From NCBI RefSeq assembly GCF_025947065.1, contig NZ_CP109994.1, positions 4,464,001 through 4,528,000 on the forward strand: DNA of 64,000 nt, in the 5' to 3' direction. The position numbers were made by a program, and so were the translations under genes. The notes under the pieces were generated by a model that worked only from the letters and a program-made list of their open reading frames with translations, had not been told where the DNA came from and made no database searches. The stretch comes from Flavobacterium sp. N1736 (lineage in GTDB: Bacteria; Bacteroidota; Bacteroidia; Flavobacteriales; Flavobacteriaceae). Shown in pieces: positions 16,928-26,775 of the stretch. How positions within the stretch are numbered: position 1 is the stretch's first letter; every line of letters begins with the position of its first letter.

Positions 16928-16935
16928 TATTTTTG
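16928..16935 (+). promoter_or_regulatory. -7 element 5 bases before the tadA-like start
   Basis: TATTTTTG ends 5 bases before the ATG at 16941, so this transcript too may be leaderless. The two promoters are back to back within 38 bp. Confidence 0.5.
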
Positions 16936-16940
16936 CAATT

Positions 16941-17384
16941 ATGATAAACCCTTTCACCGACGAATACTTTATGAAAAAAGCTTTGCAGGAAGCTGGAATG
17001 GCCTATGAAAAAGGCGAAATTCCTGTTGGCGCCATAATTGTTGTGGCAGATAAAGTAATTGCAAGAAGTCATAATCTCACAGAATTGTTAAATGATGTTA
17101 CAGCTCATGCCGAAATGCAGTCTATAACCGCCGCCGCAAACTTTCTTGGCGGAAAATATCTTAAAGATTGTACCTTATATGTTACGCTCGAACCTTGCCA
17201 AATGTGTGCAGGAGCTTTGTATTGGAGTCAGATTTCGAAAATTGTTTTTGGCGCCCGTGACGAACAACGCGGTTTTATGGTTATGGGCACAAAACTGCAT
17301 CCTAAAACCACTGTAGTTTCGGGAGTTATGGCCACAGAAGCTGCTGATTTAATGAGGCGTTTTTTTATTGAGAGAAGGAAGTAA
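16941..17384 (+). CDS. tadA: tRNA-specific adenosine deaminase / nucleoside deaminase
   Basis: A 147-residue zinc-dependent deaminase. TAHAEMQ supplies the zinc His and catalytic Glu, and EPCQMCAGAL supplies the two zinc cysteines. Length, the N-terminal KKALQEAGMAYEKGEIPVGAI and the closing LMRRFFIERR fit TadA, which converts A34 to inosine in tRNA-Arg. A guanine deaminase or other nucleoside deaminase of the same superfamily cannot be excluded. The ATG at 16941 is the natural start. It is divergent from dxs and convergent with the decayed toxin-like gene. Confidence 0.88.
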   Translation: MINPFTDEYFMKKALQEAGMAYEKGEIPVGAIIVVADKVIARSHNLTELLNDVTAHAEMQSITAAANFLGGKYLKDCTLYVTLEPCQMCAGALYWSQISKIVFGARDEQRGFMVMGTKLHPKTTVVSGVMATEAADLMRRFFIERRK

Positions 17385-17410
17385 AATTGCCGAGATACTT
17401 AGTTAAAACT

Positions 17411-17999
17411 TTACTCTTTAAAATTAAATTTATTGTAAACATATTTTTCAAACCATTCAGGAATTGATTCAGTATGAAACTTAAATGCAGTTCCTTGATA
17501 AATTTCAGCTAATAATTCATCATCTGTACAAATAAAATAAAGATATGTTCTGTAACCTAATTTGTTGGACAGAACAATTTCGTCTAATTTATGGCGATCA
17601 CTCATTACAGTTTCATAAGTAAAATCTTTTTTGTTTAAAAGTAGAGAATATCTTATGAAGGATGCTGTAAAAGCAGCTTCGTAACTGTTGGTGTTTTTTA
17701 GATTATTAACAATGAAATTATCTATTACTTTTATTTCAATTGTATAATTCTCACTTATAGCTTTATTAATAAGTGATATACTGGAAGGTAATTTTTTTAA
17801 AATCGTCTAATTTTGAAGCGTCAACTTTTAAATTGAAATCTGTTAAATCAACAAATCTAATTGTTTTTAACTGCTTCTCAATTAAATCTGCATTTACAAA
17901 AATCCCTGAAATATATTTTTTACTAATAACATCATAGAGAGAACTTTTGCCGGAACCATTTGGACCTGCATAAATGCGTACTCTATTTTGACTTGGCAT
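17411..17999 (-). pseudogene. Zeta-toxin-like P-loop ATPase, decayed (frameshift plus probable internal deletion)
   Basis: The N-terminal part (17766-17999) has a P-loop GPNGSGKS (residues 12-19) and NADLIEKQ, as in zeta-toxin-like predicted ATPases. It stops early after a T7 run at 17792-17798. Removing one base restores an uninterrupted frame across about 58 codons (starting LPSSISLINKAISENYTIE) into the piece at 17411-17605, about 195 residues in all. From memory of the family, YFICTDD is normally followed by about 50 residues with a GGHxVP motif; here it jumps straight to the C-terminal IPEWFEKYV. Those central residues appear to be missing. The gene overlaps its small upstream partner by 17 bp. 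Confidence 0.8.
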
Positions 18000-18228
18000 A
18001 AAGAATAGTTCCTTTTTTAATATTTAAAGGTTTTCTGGCAGCAATTGGTTTTACAAAAATAACATCTCCATTTCCCTCTTGTCTGTAAACTTTGTCTCCT
18101 TTTGTAAAAGTAAAAGATAATCCTAAAATTTTATTTTCACGAATAGCTTTTTGAGCAGCTTTTTTACCAGCAGCAATAAGACTTGAAGTTTCTTTAACGC
18201 CTCTAAAAATTATTTTTTTGCTTTCCAT
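17983..18228 (-). CDS. Small antitoxin-like partner of the zeta-like ATPase
   Basis: An 81-residue basic protein, apparently intact. Lys/Ala-rich helices (ETSSLIAAGKKAAQKAIREN) are followed by a beta-rich end (LSFTFTKGDKVYRQEGNG, then FVKPI). Its 3' end overlaps the start of the ATPase by 17 bp, the usual translationally coupled order of antitoxin then toxin. Calling it an antitoxin is inference from that layout. TATCTTTG at 18249-18256 on the minus strand, about 20 bases upstream of the ATG, is a fair -7 element. With the toxin inactive, this gene may be an orphan. Confidence 0.65.
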   Translation of the reverse strand: MESKKIIFRGVKETSSLIAAGKKAAQKAIRENKILGLSFTFTKGDKVYRQEGNGDVIFVKPIAARKPLNIKKGTILYAKSK

Positions 18229-18248
18229 TGTTAAAAAATTAGATCATA

Positions 18249-18256
18249 CAAAGATA
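18249..18256 (-). promoter_or_regulatory. -7 element (TATCTTTG) of the toxin-antitoxin-like pair
   Basis: It reads TATCTTTG on the minus strand, about 20 bases before the start codon at 18228. No convincing -33 element is visible. Confidence 0.45.
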
Positions 18257-18453
18257 TGATTTTTAAAGCATTTTTTCTTGTAACGATCAAAATTAAAATA
18301 ATTCAGAGAACTGAATTTTCCTCTTAAAATACTTCGGAAAATAGTATACATTTACTAGAATATAATTTGTGTTTTGTTGTTATGATTTTAAGATCATCAG
18401 ACGGCATTTTGTTTATATTTAACAATATTTGTAACAATTAACTCCTTATCAAA

Positions 18454-21400
18454 GTGAAAGCAAGAAGATTAGTTTACGTGTTTTTTGTGTTTTTAATTTT
18501 TCAGGCCTGTGGCAAAAAATCAGATTTCAATTCCGATTTTTCATTATTCAAAGAGTATATAACAAGTTTTACAGGCGGAATCGTCTCGGCACAATCGGAT
18601 ATACGTGTTGTTCTTGCTTTCGATAAAAAAGAATGGAAAGTAAATCAGGTTTTAGACAATGATTTGTTTGATATTTCGCCAAGCGTCGACGGAAAAGTCG
18701 TAGCGCTTTCGAGTAATACAATTGCTTTTATTCCGGAGAAAAAACTAAAAGCCGGAACAGAATATCAGGTGACACTGCATTTAGACAAGTTAACTGAGCT
18801 TCCTAAAAAAACGAACGACGATAAAACAGATCTTTCTGATTTTAATTTTACGGTTAAAACCGTCAAACAGGATTTTACGATTAATACCTTGGATATTCAG
18901 TCTTACAGCAAAGAATATCAATATCTAAATTGTGTATTAAAATCGGCAGATGACATAGATTTAGAAACTGCAAAACAACTCGTTACGGCATCTCAAAACG
19001 GAAATAAAGTCAAAATTAAATTTGATAAAACTCCAAATTCAGGAAAAGAATTTAAATTTATCATTGATAGTATTCAGCGTTTTGATGCAGAAAGTAATCT
19101 TGAAATTGCTTATGATGGAAATGATTTTGATATTGACCAAAAAGGAAAAATGGATTTTCCGATTACGTCTATTAATGATTTCAAAATCGTTAAAGTTGAT
19201 ATTCCTGATGAAAATAATCAGCAAGTATTAATTAACTTTTCTGAACCTCTCGAAAAAGGTCAGGATTTTAAAGGTTTAGTAGCGATTCAAAACACTAATA
19301 ATCTTAAATTTTCAACACAGGGAAATACCCTGAAAGTGTATTTCAGCAATCAAAAACCGGCCAAAGAAGTTGTTCATGAAGTTGCCGTTGTTGCTGTAGA
19401 TTCGGCAAGTACAATAGTTGATTCGGCAAGTGTAGCCGTAGATAGTGTTGCTGTCGCAGATCCTGTTGTTGAAGAGGTTGCAGAAGAAGAACCGGAACCG
19501 GAATCGGCAGCAATATCAGGTGAATTATTACTGGAAGTTTTTCAGGGAATCGAGAGCCAGTACGGGCAGAAAATGAAAAGTAATTATTCTGAAAAAATAT
19601 CTTTTGATCAGATAAAACCAAATGTTCGCTTTATTAAAAACGGAACAATTTTACCAAGTTCAAGTAATCTAAAACTGAATTTTGAAGCGGTAAATTTAAG
19701 TGCCGTCGATGTAAAAGTATATAAAATTTATAAGAACAACATTTTGCAGTTTCTTCAGAATAATGAATTAAACGGAGCACAAAATCTCAAACGGGTTTCG
19801 CAGCCTGTTGCAAAAACGACACTTAATCTTAAAGAAAATACTTTAATAAACCCAAGTAAATGGAACACTTTTGCATTGGATTTATCTAAAATTATAAGCC
19901 CGGAACCGGGAGCGATTTACAGAGTTGAATTCTCATATAAAAAAGCCTATTCTTTATACAAATGTGAAACTTCTGAAGATGATGAAAGCCAAAATGAAGA
20001 GGAAGAAGAAGTAGATGAAAATGACGTGAACTACAGCGGAAACTCATACGACGATTATTATTATGATGATTATGAGTGGAGAGAAAGCCAGGATCCGTGT
20101 ACAGGTTCGTATTATTATAATGCCAAAATAGGAACCAATATTTTAGCATCTGATTTAGGTGTAATTGCCAAAAGAGGTGAGAATAAATCGTATTTCTTTG
20201 CCGTAAATAATATTCTAACGACTGAACCGGTTTCAAACGCAAGAGTTGATTTGTATAGTTTTCAGCAGCAAAAACTGGCATCAGAAGCAACAAGCAGCGA
20301 AGGAATTGCATCTTTTAAATTAGATAAATTTGCCTATTTTGCTATTGTAACCTTAGGAAATCAGTCTACTTATGTAAAACTTGATGACGGGAATTCACTT
20401 TCGGTAAGTAATTTTGATGTATCGGGCGAAACGCTGCAAAAAGGTTTGAAAGGATTTATTTATGGAGAACGCGGCGTTTGGCGTCCAGGCGATAATTTGT
20501 ACCTGTCTTTTATTTTAAATGATGTCGCGAATAAATTGCCAAAAGCGCATCCTATAAAATTCAGATTAACAGATCCAAATGGAAAAGTAACGTATCAAAC
20601 CGTTCAAAAAACGAACGAATTAAATCATTATGCTTTTATTGTGCCTACAGATCCTGATGCGCCAACCGGAAGTTGGGAAGCGATGATAAGCGTGGGCGGA
20701 GCCAAATATTATAAGAATATAAAAATAGAAACGATTAAACCAAATCGTTTAAAAATCAAAAACAGTTTTAAAAATCCTATTTTATCTTCGTCACATTCTA
20801 ATACAAGCAATCTCGAAGTAACGTGGCTTCACGGTGCAATTGCCAAGAATTTGAATGTAGAAATGCAGGCTAAATTTTCACAGCAAAGTACCACTTTCAA
20901 AAATTATCCGAAATACATTTTTGATGATTTAGTACGCCAGTTTAGTACCGAAGAAATTAATGTTTTCTCCGGAAAATTAGACGCAAACGGAAGAGCATCC
21001 GTAAATATAGATCCTAAATTGCAAGGTCAGGCACCGGGAATGCTAAAAGCTGCATTTGTAACCAAAGTATACGAAGAAGGGGGAGACTTTAGTACAGATG
21101 TTATTTCAACTACTTATTCTCCGTATAAAACTTACGTTGGAGTAAAATCGCCGGAACCTAATAAATACGGAATGCTTGAAACCAGAACGGCAAACCGATT
21201 TGATATTGTTACTGTTGATGAAAACGGAAGACCAAAATCTGTTAAGAATCTTGAAGTAAAAGTCTATAAAGTCGAATGGCGCTGGTGGTGGGATGCATCA
21301 AGCGATAATTTATCGAATTATAATTCATCAGAAGCAACAACTTCTTATAAAACGTTTAAAGTAAATACAGATTCGAGCGGAAAAGGAAGTTTTCAATTTG

Positions 21401-24132
21401 CATTAACTGATGAAGAATGGGGACGTTATTTAATTCGTGTTTCAGATGAAACTGACGGTCATGCTACGGGATTAACCGTAAATATCGATTGGCCAATATG
21501 GTCCGGAAAAACCAGAAACACAGATGCTTCTACAGCAAATATGCTTGTTTTTTCTACCGATAAAAAGGATTATGCAGTTGGCGAAAAAGCACAAATTTCT
21601 TTTCCTTCAAGTGAAGGCGGACGTGCTTTGGTTTCTATAGAAAATGGATCAAAAGTAGTGCAGACACTTTGGGTAAAAACGCAAAAAGGCGAAACTAAAG
21701 TTGAAGTTCCGGTTACTGCTGCAATGGCTCCAAATGTATATTTCAACATTACGCTTTTACAGCCGCACGCAACAACCAAAAACGATTCGCCAATAAGAAT
21801 GTATGGTATTGTTCCGATTGAAGTTGTGGATAAAAATACGATTCTTGCGCCTAAAATTGCAATGCCGGATGTTTTAAAACCAGAGCAGACATTTACTTTA
21901 AAAGTTAGCGAACAATCAGGAAAAGAAATGACGTATACCATTGCTGTTGTCGATGAAGGTTTGCTGGATTTAACACGTTTTAAAACGCCAAATGCCTGGG
22001 ATAGTTTTTATGTACGTGAAGCTTTAGGCGTAAAGACATGGGACGTTTATAATGATGTTATTGGCGCCTATGGCGGAAAAGTCAATCAGATTTTTAGTAT
22101 TGGTGGAGATCAGGATTTAGGTGGTGGAAAGGCGAAAAAAGCCAATCGTTTTAAACCTGTTGTGGTTTATCTTGGACCATTTAAATTAGAAAAAGGACAA
22201 ACAAAAACACATCAGATAAAATTACCAAAATACATTGGTTCAGTAAGAACAATGGTTGTAGCGGGAGATGCCAATACGAGCGCTTACGGAAGTGTCGAAA
22301 AAGCAACTCCGGTTCGTAGCCCGTTAATGGTCTTGGCTTCATTGCCAAGAAAAATTTCACCATCAGAAAAAGTAACAATTCCGGTTACGATTTTTGCTAT
22401 GGAAAAACAGATTAAAAATGTAAATGTTCAGATAAAAACCAGCAATGGTTTGAAAGTTATTGGAAGTGCAGTTCAAAAATTGACATTTGCAGAGCCTGAC
22501 GAAAAAATGGCATATTTTAATCTTGCCGTGGGAAGTTTAACAGGAATTGGAAAAGTGCAGATTGTTGCCACGTCCGGAAATGAAAAATCGGTTTATGATG
22601 TCGAGATTGATATGACAAACCCAAATCCGGTGACAAATACTTTTACAGATGTAATTTTAGAGCCTAATAGTTCGAAAACAATTAGCTGGAAAACATTTGG
22701 AGTTTCAGGAAGCAATAAAGCCAAACTCGAAGTTTCGTCAATGCCAACAATCAATTTAAACGGAAGATTACAGTTTCTTATTCAATATCCGCATGGTTGT
22801 GTTGAGCAGACGACTTCATCTGTATTTCCGCAATTATTTTTAAATGATGTTGCAGATATTGATGCAACGCGTCAGCAATTGATTCAGAAAAATGTTACGG
22901 CCGGAATAAATCGATTAGGAGGTTTTCAATTGCCAAATGGAGGACTTTCGTATTGGCAGGGAAATACAATTGCAGATGATTGGGGAACTTCATACGCAGG
23001 ACATTTTATGATCGAAGCCGAGAAAAAAGGCTATGTTTTACCAATTAATTTTAAATCAAAATGGCTTTCATATCAACAAAAAGAAGCCAAGCAATGGCGA
23101 TTTGAACCTCAGTACGGAAATGATTTGGCACAATCGTATCGCTTATATACATTGGCTCTGGCTGGTTCTCCGGATTTGTCGTCAATGAACAGATTGCGTG
23201 AAACAAAAGGAATTTCTAACGAAAGTAAATTGCGATTAGCCGCCGCTTATATTTTAGCCGGACAAAAATCGGCAAGTCAAAACTTGTTTTTGCACAGCAA
23301 AATTGAAGATGAAACGAGCGATTATAATTACTATTATTATGGTTCAAGTGCCAGAAACAGAGCGATGGCTCTTGAAACAATGTTATTGTTAGGGCAAAAA
23401 GAAAAAGCATTTGCAATGGCAATAAAACTGGCTAAAAATATGGCAAGTGATCAATGGATGAGCACGCAAACAACAGCATATTGTTTATACGCAATGTCTA
23501 AATTTGCCTCAAATAATGGTACAAAAGGAATTGATATTCAGTTCAGTAAAGACGGAAAATCTCAAATTGTAAAAACATCAAAAACAGTTGCTGACAGAAG
23601 TTTGGTCGTAAAAACTGGTTCAAATAGTATCACTTTAAAAAACAATAAAAAGAATACAATTTATGTTCGTGTATTAAATACAGGAATTTTACCAATTGGA
23701 CAGGAAAATGTGGTTCAAAACGATGTTTCGGCAGGAATTGTTTTCAAAAACCGAAAAGGCGGAACAATAGATGTTTCAAAAATTACACAAGGAACCGAGT
23801 TTGTTGCAGAAGTTACCGTTAGAAATCAACGAAATGAACGCGTAGAAAATGTTGCTTTATCGCAAATTCTTCCTTCTGGTTTCGAAATTGTAAATACCCG
23901 TTTTACAGATTATGGAGATGCAACAAACAACATTGCAGATTACATCGATATTCGGGACGACAGAACTAATTTCTATTTTGGAATGAAAGCCGGAGAAACG
24001 AAAACATTCAGAATTCTGCTAAATGCATCTTACTTAGGGAATTATTATTTACCAGGATTACAATGTGAAGCGATGTATGATAATACATTTTTAGCAAGAA
24101 CTAAAGGATTTTGGGTTGAGGTTGTAAAATAA
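18454..24132 (+). CDS. Bacterial alpha-2-macroglobulin family lipoprotein
   Basis: An envelope-anchored protease trap of 1892 residues. The GTG at 18454 gives a lipoprotein signal with lipobox FQAC (Cys19). Many macroglobulin-type beta domains follow, including the central YGERGVWRPGDN region. The thioester motif GCVEQ is intact, with the reactive Cys at 1449, and precedes the alpha-helical complement-like domain. Two low-complexity inserts stand out: a Val/Ala/Asp/Ser then Glu/Pro stretch near residues 307-352, and an acidic Asp/Glu/Tyr stretch near 508-546. pbpC follows in the same direction 70 bp on, the classic A2M-PBP1C pairing thought to protect and repair the cell wall after attack. 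Confidence 0.95.
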   Translation: MKARRLVYVFFVFLIFQACGKKSDFNSDFSLFKEYITSFTGGIVSAQSDIRVVLAFDKKEWKVNQVLDNDLFDISPSVDGKVVALSSNTIAFIPEKKLKAGTEYQVTLHLDKLTELPKKTNDDKTDLSDFNFTVKTVKQDFTINTLDIQSYSKEYQYLNCVLKSADDIDLETAKQLVTASQNGNKVKIKFDKTPNSGKEFKFIIDSIQRFDAESNLEIAYDGNDFDIDQKGKMDFPITSINDFKIVKVDIPDENNQQVLINFSEPLEKGQDFKGLVAIQNTNNLKFSTQGNTLKVYFSNQKPAKEVVHEVAVVAVDSASTIVDSASVAVDSVAVADPVVEEVAEEEPEPESAAISGELLLEVFQGIESQYGQKMKSNYSEKISFDQIKPNVRFIKNGTILPSSSNLKLNFEAVNLSAVDVKVYKIYKNNILQFLQNNELNGAQNLKRVSQPVAKTTLNLKENTLINPSKWNTFALDLSKIISPEPGAIYRVEFSYKKAYSLYKCETSEDDESQNEEEEEVDENDVNYSGNSYDDYYYDDYEWRESQDPCTGSYYYNAKIGTNILASDLGVIAKRGENKSYFFAVNNILTTEPVSNARVDLYSFQQQKLASEATSSEGIASFKLDKFAYFAIVTLGNQSTYVKLDDGNSLSVSNFDVSGETLQKGLKGFIYGERGVWRPGDNLYLSFILNDVANKLPKAHPIKFRLTDPNGKVTYQTVQKTNELNHYAFIVPTDPDAPTGSWEAMISVGGAKYYKNIKIETIKPNRLKIKNSFKNPILSSSHSNTSNLEVTWLHGAIAKNLNVEMQAKFSQQSTTFKNYPKYIFDDLVRQFSTEEINVFSGKLDANGRASVNIDPKLQGQAPGMLKAAFVTKVYEEGGDFSTDVISTTYSPYKTYVGVKSPEPNKYGMLETRTANRFDIVTVDENGRPKSVKNLEVKVYKVEWRWWWDASSDNLSNYNSSEATTSYKTFKVNTDSSGKGSFQFALTDEEWGRYLIRVSDETDGHATGLTVNIDWPIWSGKTRNTDASTANMLVFSTDKKDYAVGEKAQISFPSSEGGRALVSIENGSKVVQTLWVKTQKGETKVEVPVTAAMAPNVYFNITLLQPHATTKNDSPIRMYGIVPIEVVDKNTILAPKIAMPDVLKPEQTFTLKVSEQSGKEMTYTIAVVDEGLLDLTRFKTPNAWDSFYVREALGVKTWDVYNDVIGAYGGKVNQIFSIGGDQDLGGGKAKKANRFKPVVVYLGPFKLEKGQTKTHQIKLPKYIGSVRTMVVAGDANTSAYGSVEKATPVRSPLMVLASLPRKISPSEKVTIPVTIFAMEKQIKNVNVQIKTSNGLKVIGSAVQKLTFAEPDEKMAYFNLAVGSLTGIGKVQIVATSGNEKSVYDVEIDMTNPNPVTNTFTDVILEPNSSKTISWKTFGVSGSNKAKLEVSSMPTINLNGRLQFLIQYPHGCVEQTTSSVFPQLFLNDVADIDATRQQLIQKNVTAGINRLGGFQLPNGGLSYWQGNTIADDWGTSYAGHFMIEAEKKGYVLPINFKSKWLSYQQKEAKQWRFEPQYGNDLAQSYRLYTLALAGSPDLSSMNRLRETKGISNESKLRLAAAYILAGQKSASQNLFLHSKIEDETSDYNYYYYGSSARNRAMALETMLLLGQKEKAFAMAIKLAKNMASDQWMSTQTTAYCLYAMSKFASNNGTKGIDIQFSKDGKSQIVKTSKTVADRSLVVKTGSNSITLKNNKKNTIYVRVLNTGILPIGQENVVQNDVSAGIVFKNRKGGTIDVSKITQGTEFVAEVTVRNQRNERVENVALSQILPSGFEIVNTRFTDYGDATNNIADYIDIRDDRTNFYFGMKAGETKTFRILLNASYLGNYYLPGLQCEAMYDNTFLARTKGFWVEVVK

Positions 24133-24145
24133 AGTTTCTTGTATA

Positions 24146-24182
24146 CGTTTCCTAACAGGTTTTTAAAACCTGTTAGGAAACG
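24146..24182. repeat. Perfect 18-T-18 palindrome between A2M and pbpC
   Basis: CGTTTCCTAACAGGTTTT and its exact complement flank a single central T. The layout is identical to the palindromes at 34081-34117 and 38754-38786. It could act as a partial terminator inside the operon, though no T-run follows. Confidence 0.75.
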
Positions 24183-24202
24183 AAAAAAGCAATAATATTA
24201 CT

Positions 24203-26578
24203 TTGAAAAATAAAATAAAAGCGTTCTTTCAACGCGTTATAAGCTGGATTAAACAGAATAAAATAAAATCAGCAATTGTATTTTTACTCTTGCTGATTTA
24301 TTATTTCTCATTACCGCGAACTTTGTTTCAGGAGCCGTATTCGACCGTTATTGAAAGTAAAGAAGGAGAATTATTAGGAGCAAAAATCGCACGTGACGGA
24401 CAATGGCGTTTTCCTGAACAAGATAGCGTTGCCGATAAATTTAATAAATGTATTGTTTATTTTGAAGATGAATATTTCTATAAACATCCCGGTTTTAATC
24501 CTGTTGCAATGGTTAATGCCATCAAACAAAACCGAAAAGCCGGAAAAGTAGTTCGTGGCGGAAGTACACTAACGCAACAAGTAATCAGGCTTTCAAGAAA
24601 AGGAAAAAACAGAACTTATTTTGAAAAAATTGTTGAAATTATTCTTGCAACACGTTTAGAATTAGGTTATTCTAAAGATGAGATTTTAGATTTATATGCT
24701 GCACATGCGCCTTTTGGCGGAAATGTAGTTGGGCTTGAAATGGCTTCGTGGCGTTATTTCGGATTAAAGTCAAGTCAATTGTCGTGGGCAGAAAGCGCAA
24801 CTCTTGCTGTTTTACCAAATGCGCCAAGTTTAATTTATCCCGGAAAAAATCAGATTAAATTATTGGAAAAGCGAAACCGGCTTTTATTAAAATTGAATCA
24901 GGAAGGCATAATCGACAAACAAACGTATGAATTATCTCTTGATGAGCCTTTACCCGGAAAACCTTATGATTTACCCCAAATGGCGCCTCATTTATTGCAG
25001 CGTGTTGCCAAAAATCAGGAAGGAAAAAGAGTAAAAACAACCGTTGATTTTGCGTTACAAAACAGGGTAAATCAAATTGCGAAATATTATTATAATCAGT
25101 ATAAACAAAACGAGGTTAATAATCTGGCTATTTTAGTTATTGATGTCAAAAACAGAAATGTAATAAGTTATGTTGGTAATTCTCCAACAGATAAAGATCA
25201 TCAAAAAGATGTTGATATTATTGATGCGCCAAGAAGTACAGGAAGTATTCTGAAGCCTTTATTATATGCCGCAATGCTTGATGATGGCGAACTTTTGCCC
25301 AATACGTTAGTTGCCGATGTTCCAACTCAGATTGCAGGTTATACGCCTCAAAATTTTAATTTGACGTTTGACGGAGCTGTGCCGGCACATCGTGCTTTGT
25401 CCAGATCTCTAAATATTCCGGCTGTTTTAATGCTGCAGGAATTTGGCGTAAATAAATTTTATGAAGAATTGCAAAAATTCAAATTAAGAGATATTAATAA
25501 AACGCCGGATCATTATGGATTATCGCTTATTCTTGGCGGAGCCGAAAGCAATCTGTGGGATTTATGCCGATCGTATGCAAATTTATCTTCAACAGTAAAT
25601 TATTTTAATAAAAGTCACGGAAAATACAGAACAAAAGAATTTGCTGAACTGAATTATGAACACGATTTTGAGGCTGATTTTGGAGACGATACAAATCAAA
25701 AAAATATATTAGGTTCAGGTTCCATTTGGCTGACTTATAACGCAATGGAAGAAGTAAACAGACCGGAAGGAGATGAAGCCTGGAAGTTTTATGACAGTTC
25801 GCTTAAAATTGCGTGGAAAACAGGAACCAGTTTTGGTAATCGCGATGCCTGGGCTATAGGAACAAATTCAAGATATGTAGTTGGTGTTTGGGTAGGAAAT
25901 GCAACAGGTGAGGGAAGACCAACTTTAACAGGCGTTACGAGTGCAGCTCCCGTTTTATTTGATGTTTTTAATTTACTGCCAAGACAAAAGTGGTTTGAAA
26001 CTCCTTATGATGATTTAGATGAGGTAGAAGTTTGTAAATTAAGCGGTTATTTGGCAAAAGATGGCTGCCCGAAAATAAAGCAATGGGTTAGTAAAAAAGG
26101 AAAAACGACAAGTATTTGTCCGTATCATAAAACGGTTCATTTAGATCAAACGGAACAATTTCAGGTTAATAGCAGCTGTGAAAATGTAGAGAATATAATA
26201 GTGAAAGATTGGTTTGTTTTGCCTCCGGTTATGGCTTGGTATTACAAAAGCAAACATATTGAGTACTTGCCGTTGCCGCCATTTAAAGAGAATTGTATTG
26301 GAACACAAACGGCTTCAATGGATTTTATTTATCCAAAAGCAAACAGTAAAATCTATCTCACCAAGAATTTTGATAGCGAAATACAGCCGGTAATTTTTAA
26401 AGTTGCCTATTCGCAAAGAGAAAATAAATTGTTTTGGTACGTTGATAATGTCTATAAAGGCGAAACAAAAGTTTTTCACGAAAAACCAATTTTGATGACT
26501 GCGGGTTTTCATTATATTACCGTTGTTGATGAATTTGGGAATGAAATAAGAAGAAAAGTAGAAATTATAAGGGAATGA
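24203..26578 (+). CDS. pbpC: Penicillin-binding protein 1C
   Basis: A bifunctional peptidoglycan synthase of 791 residues, anchored by one N-terminal membrane helix (IVFLLLLIYYFSLP). The glycosyltransferase domain shows EDEYFYKHPG and RGGSTLTQQVIRL. The transpeptidase shows SILK (active Ser348), SLN and KTGTS. The C-terminal BiPBP_C beta domain (YPKANSKIYLTKNF onward) marks it as PBP1C. The start is TTG at 24203, directly before KNKIKAFFQR; no ATG gives a better N-terminus. It follows the A2M lipoprotein gene and is likely co-transcribed, which fits a wall-repair role. Confidence 0.95.
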   Translation: MKNKIKAFFQRVISWIKQNKIKSAIVFLLLLIYYFSLPRTLFQEPYSTVIESKEGELLGAKIARDGQWRFPEQDSVADKFNKCIVYFEDEYFYKHPGFNPVAMVNAIKQNRKAGKVVRGGSTLTQQVIRLSRKGKNRTYFEKIVEIILATRLELGYSKDEILDLYAAHAPFGGNVVGLEMASWRYFGLKSSQLSWAESATLAVLPNAPSLIYPGKNQIKLLEKRNRLLLKLNQEGIIDKQTYELSLDEPLPGKPYDLPQMAPHLLQRVAKNQEGKRVKTTVDFALQNRVNQIAKYYYNQYKQNEVNNLAILVIDVKNRNVISYVGNSPTDKDHQKDVDIIDAPRSTGSILKPLLYAAMLDDGELLPNTLVADVPTQIAGYTPQNFNLTFDGAVPAHRALSRSLNIPAVLMLQEFGVNKFYEELQKFKLRDINKTPDHYGLSLILGGAESNLWDLCRSYANLSSTVNYFNKSHGKYRTKEFAELNYEHDFEADFGDDTNQKNILGSGSIWLTYNAMEEVNRPEGDEAWKFYDSSLKIAWKTGTSFGNRDAWAIGTNSRYVVGVWVGNATGEGRPTLTGVTSAAPVLFDVFNLLPRQKWFETPYDDLDEVEVCKLSGYLAKDGCPKIKQWVSKKGKTTSICPYHKTVHLDQTEQFQVNSSCENVENIIVKDWFVLPPVMAWYYKSKHIEYLPLPPFKENCIGTQTASMDFIYPKANSKIYLTKNFDSEIQPVIFKVAYSQRENKLFWYVDNVYKGETKVFHEKPILMTAGFHYITVVDEFGNEIRRKVEIIRE

Positions 26579-26588
26579 TATTTTATCT

Positions 26589-26620
26589 GTAATGAGATTT
26601 TATATCTAAAATCTCATTAC
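26589..26620. terminator. Stem-loop after pbpC
   Basis: GTAATGAGATTTTA and its complement pair perfectly (14 bp) around a 4-base loop, 10 bases after the pbpC stop. The following bases (GAAAATAATT) are not a clear T-run. Confidence 0.5.
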
Positions 26621-26744
26621 GAAAATAATTGCCTAGCCCAGATAGAAGTGGAAATCCTTTTGTTTTTTTCTTTAAAAAATAAAAGATTGAAACGGATAGC
26701 TGGAAATAGCTCCTGAAACAAATTCCGAAACACTAAAACGCAAA

Positions 26745-26773
26745 GTGAGATTGCTTCGTTCCTCGCAATGAGA
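26745..26773 (-). repeat. Single copy of the GCGAGGAACGAAGCAATC-type repeat
   Basis: It reads AGTGAGATTGCTTCGTTCC then TCGCAATGAGAC, a close copy of the unit at 1396-1530. It stands alone here without an inverted partner. Confidence 0.7.
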
Positions 26774-26775
26774 CA

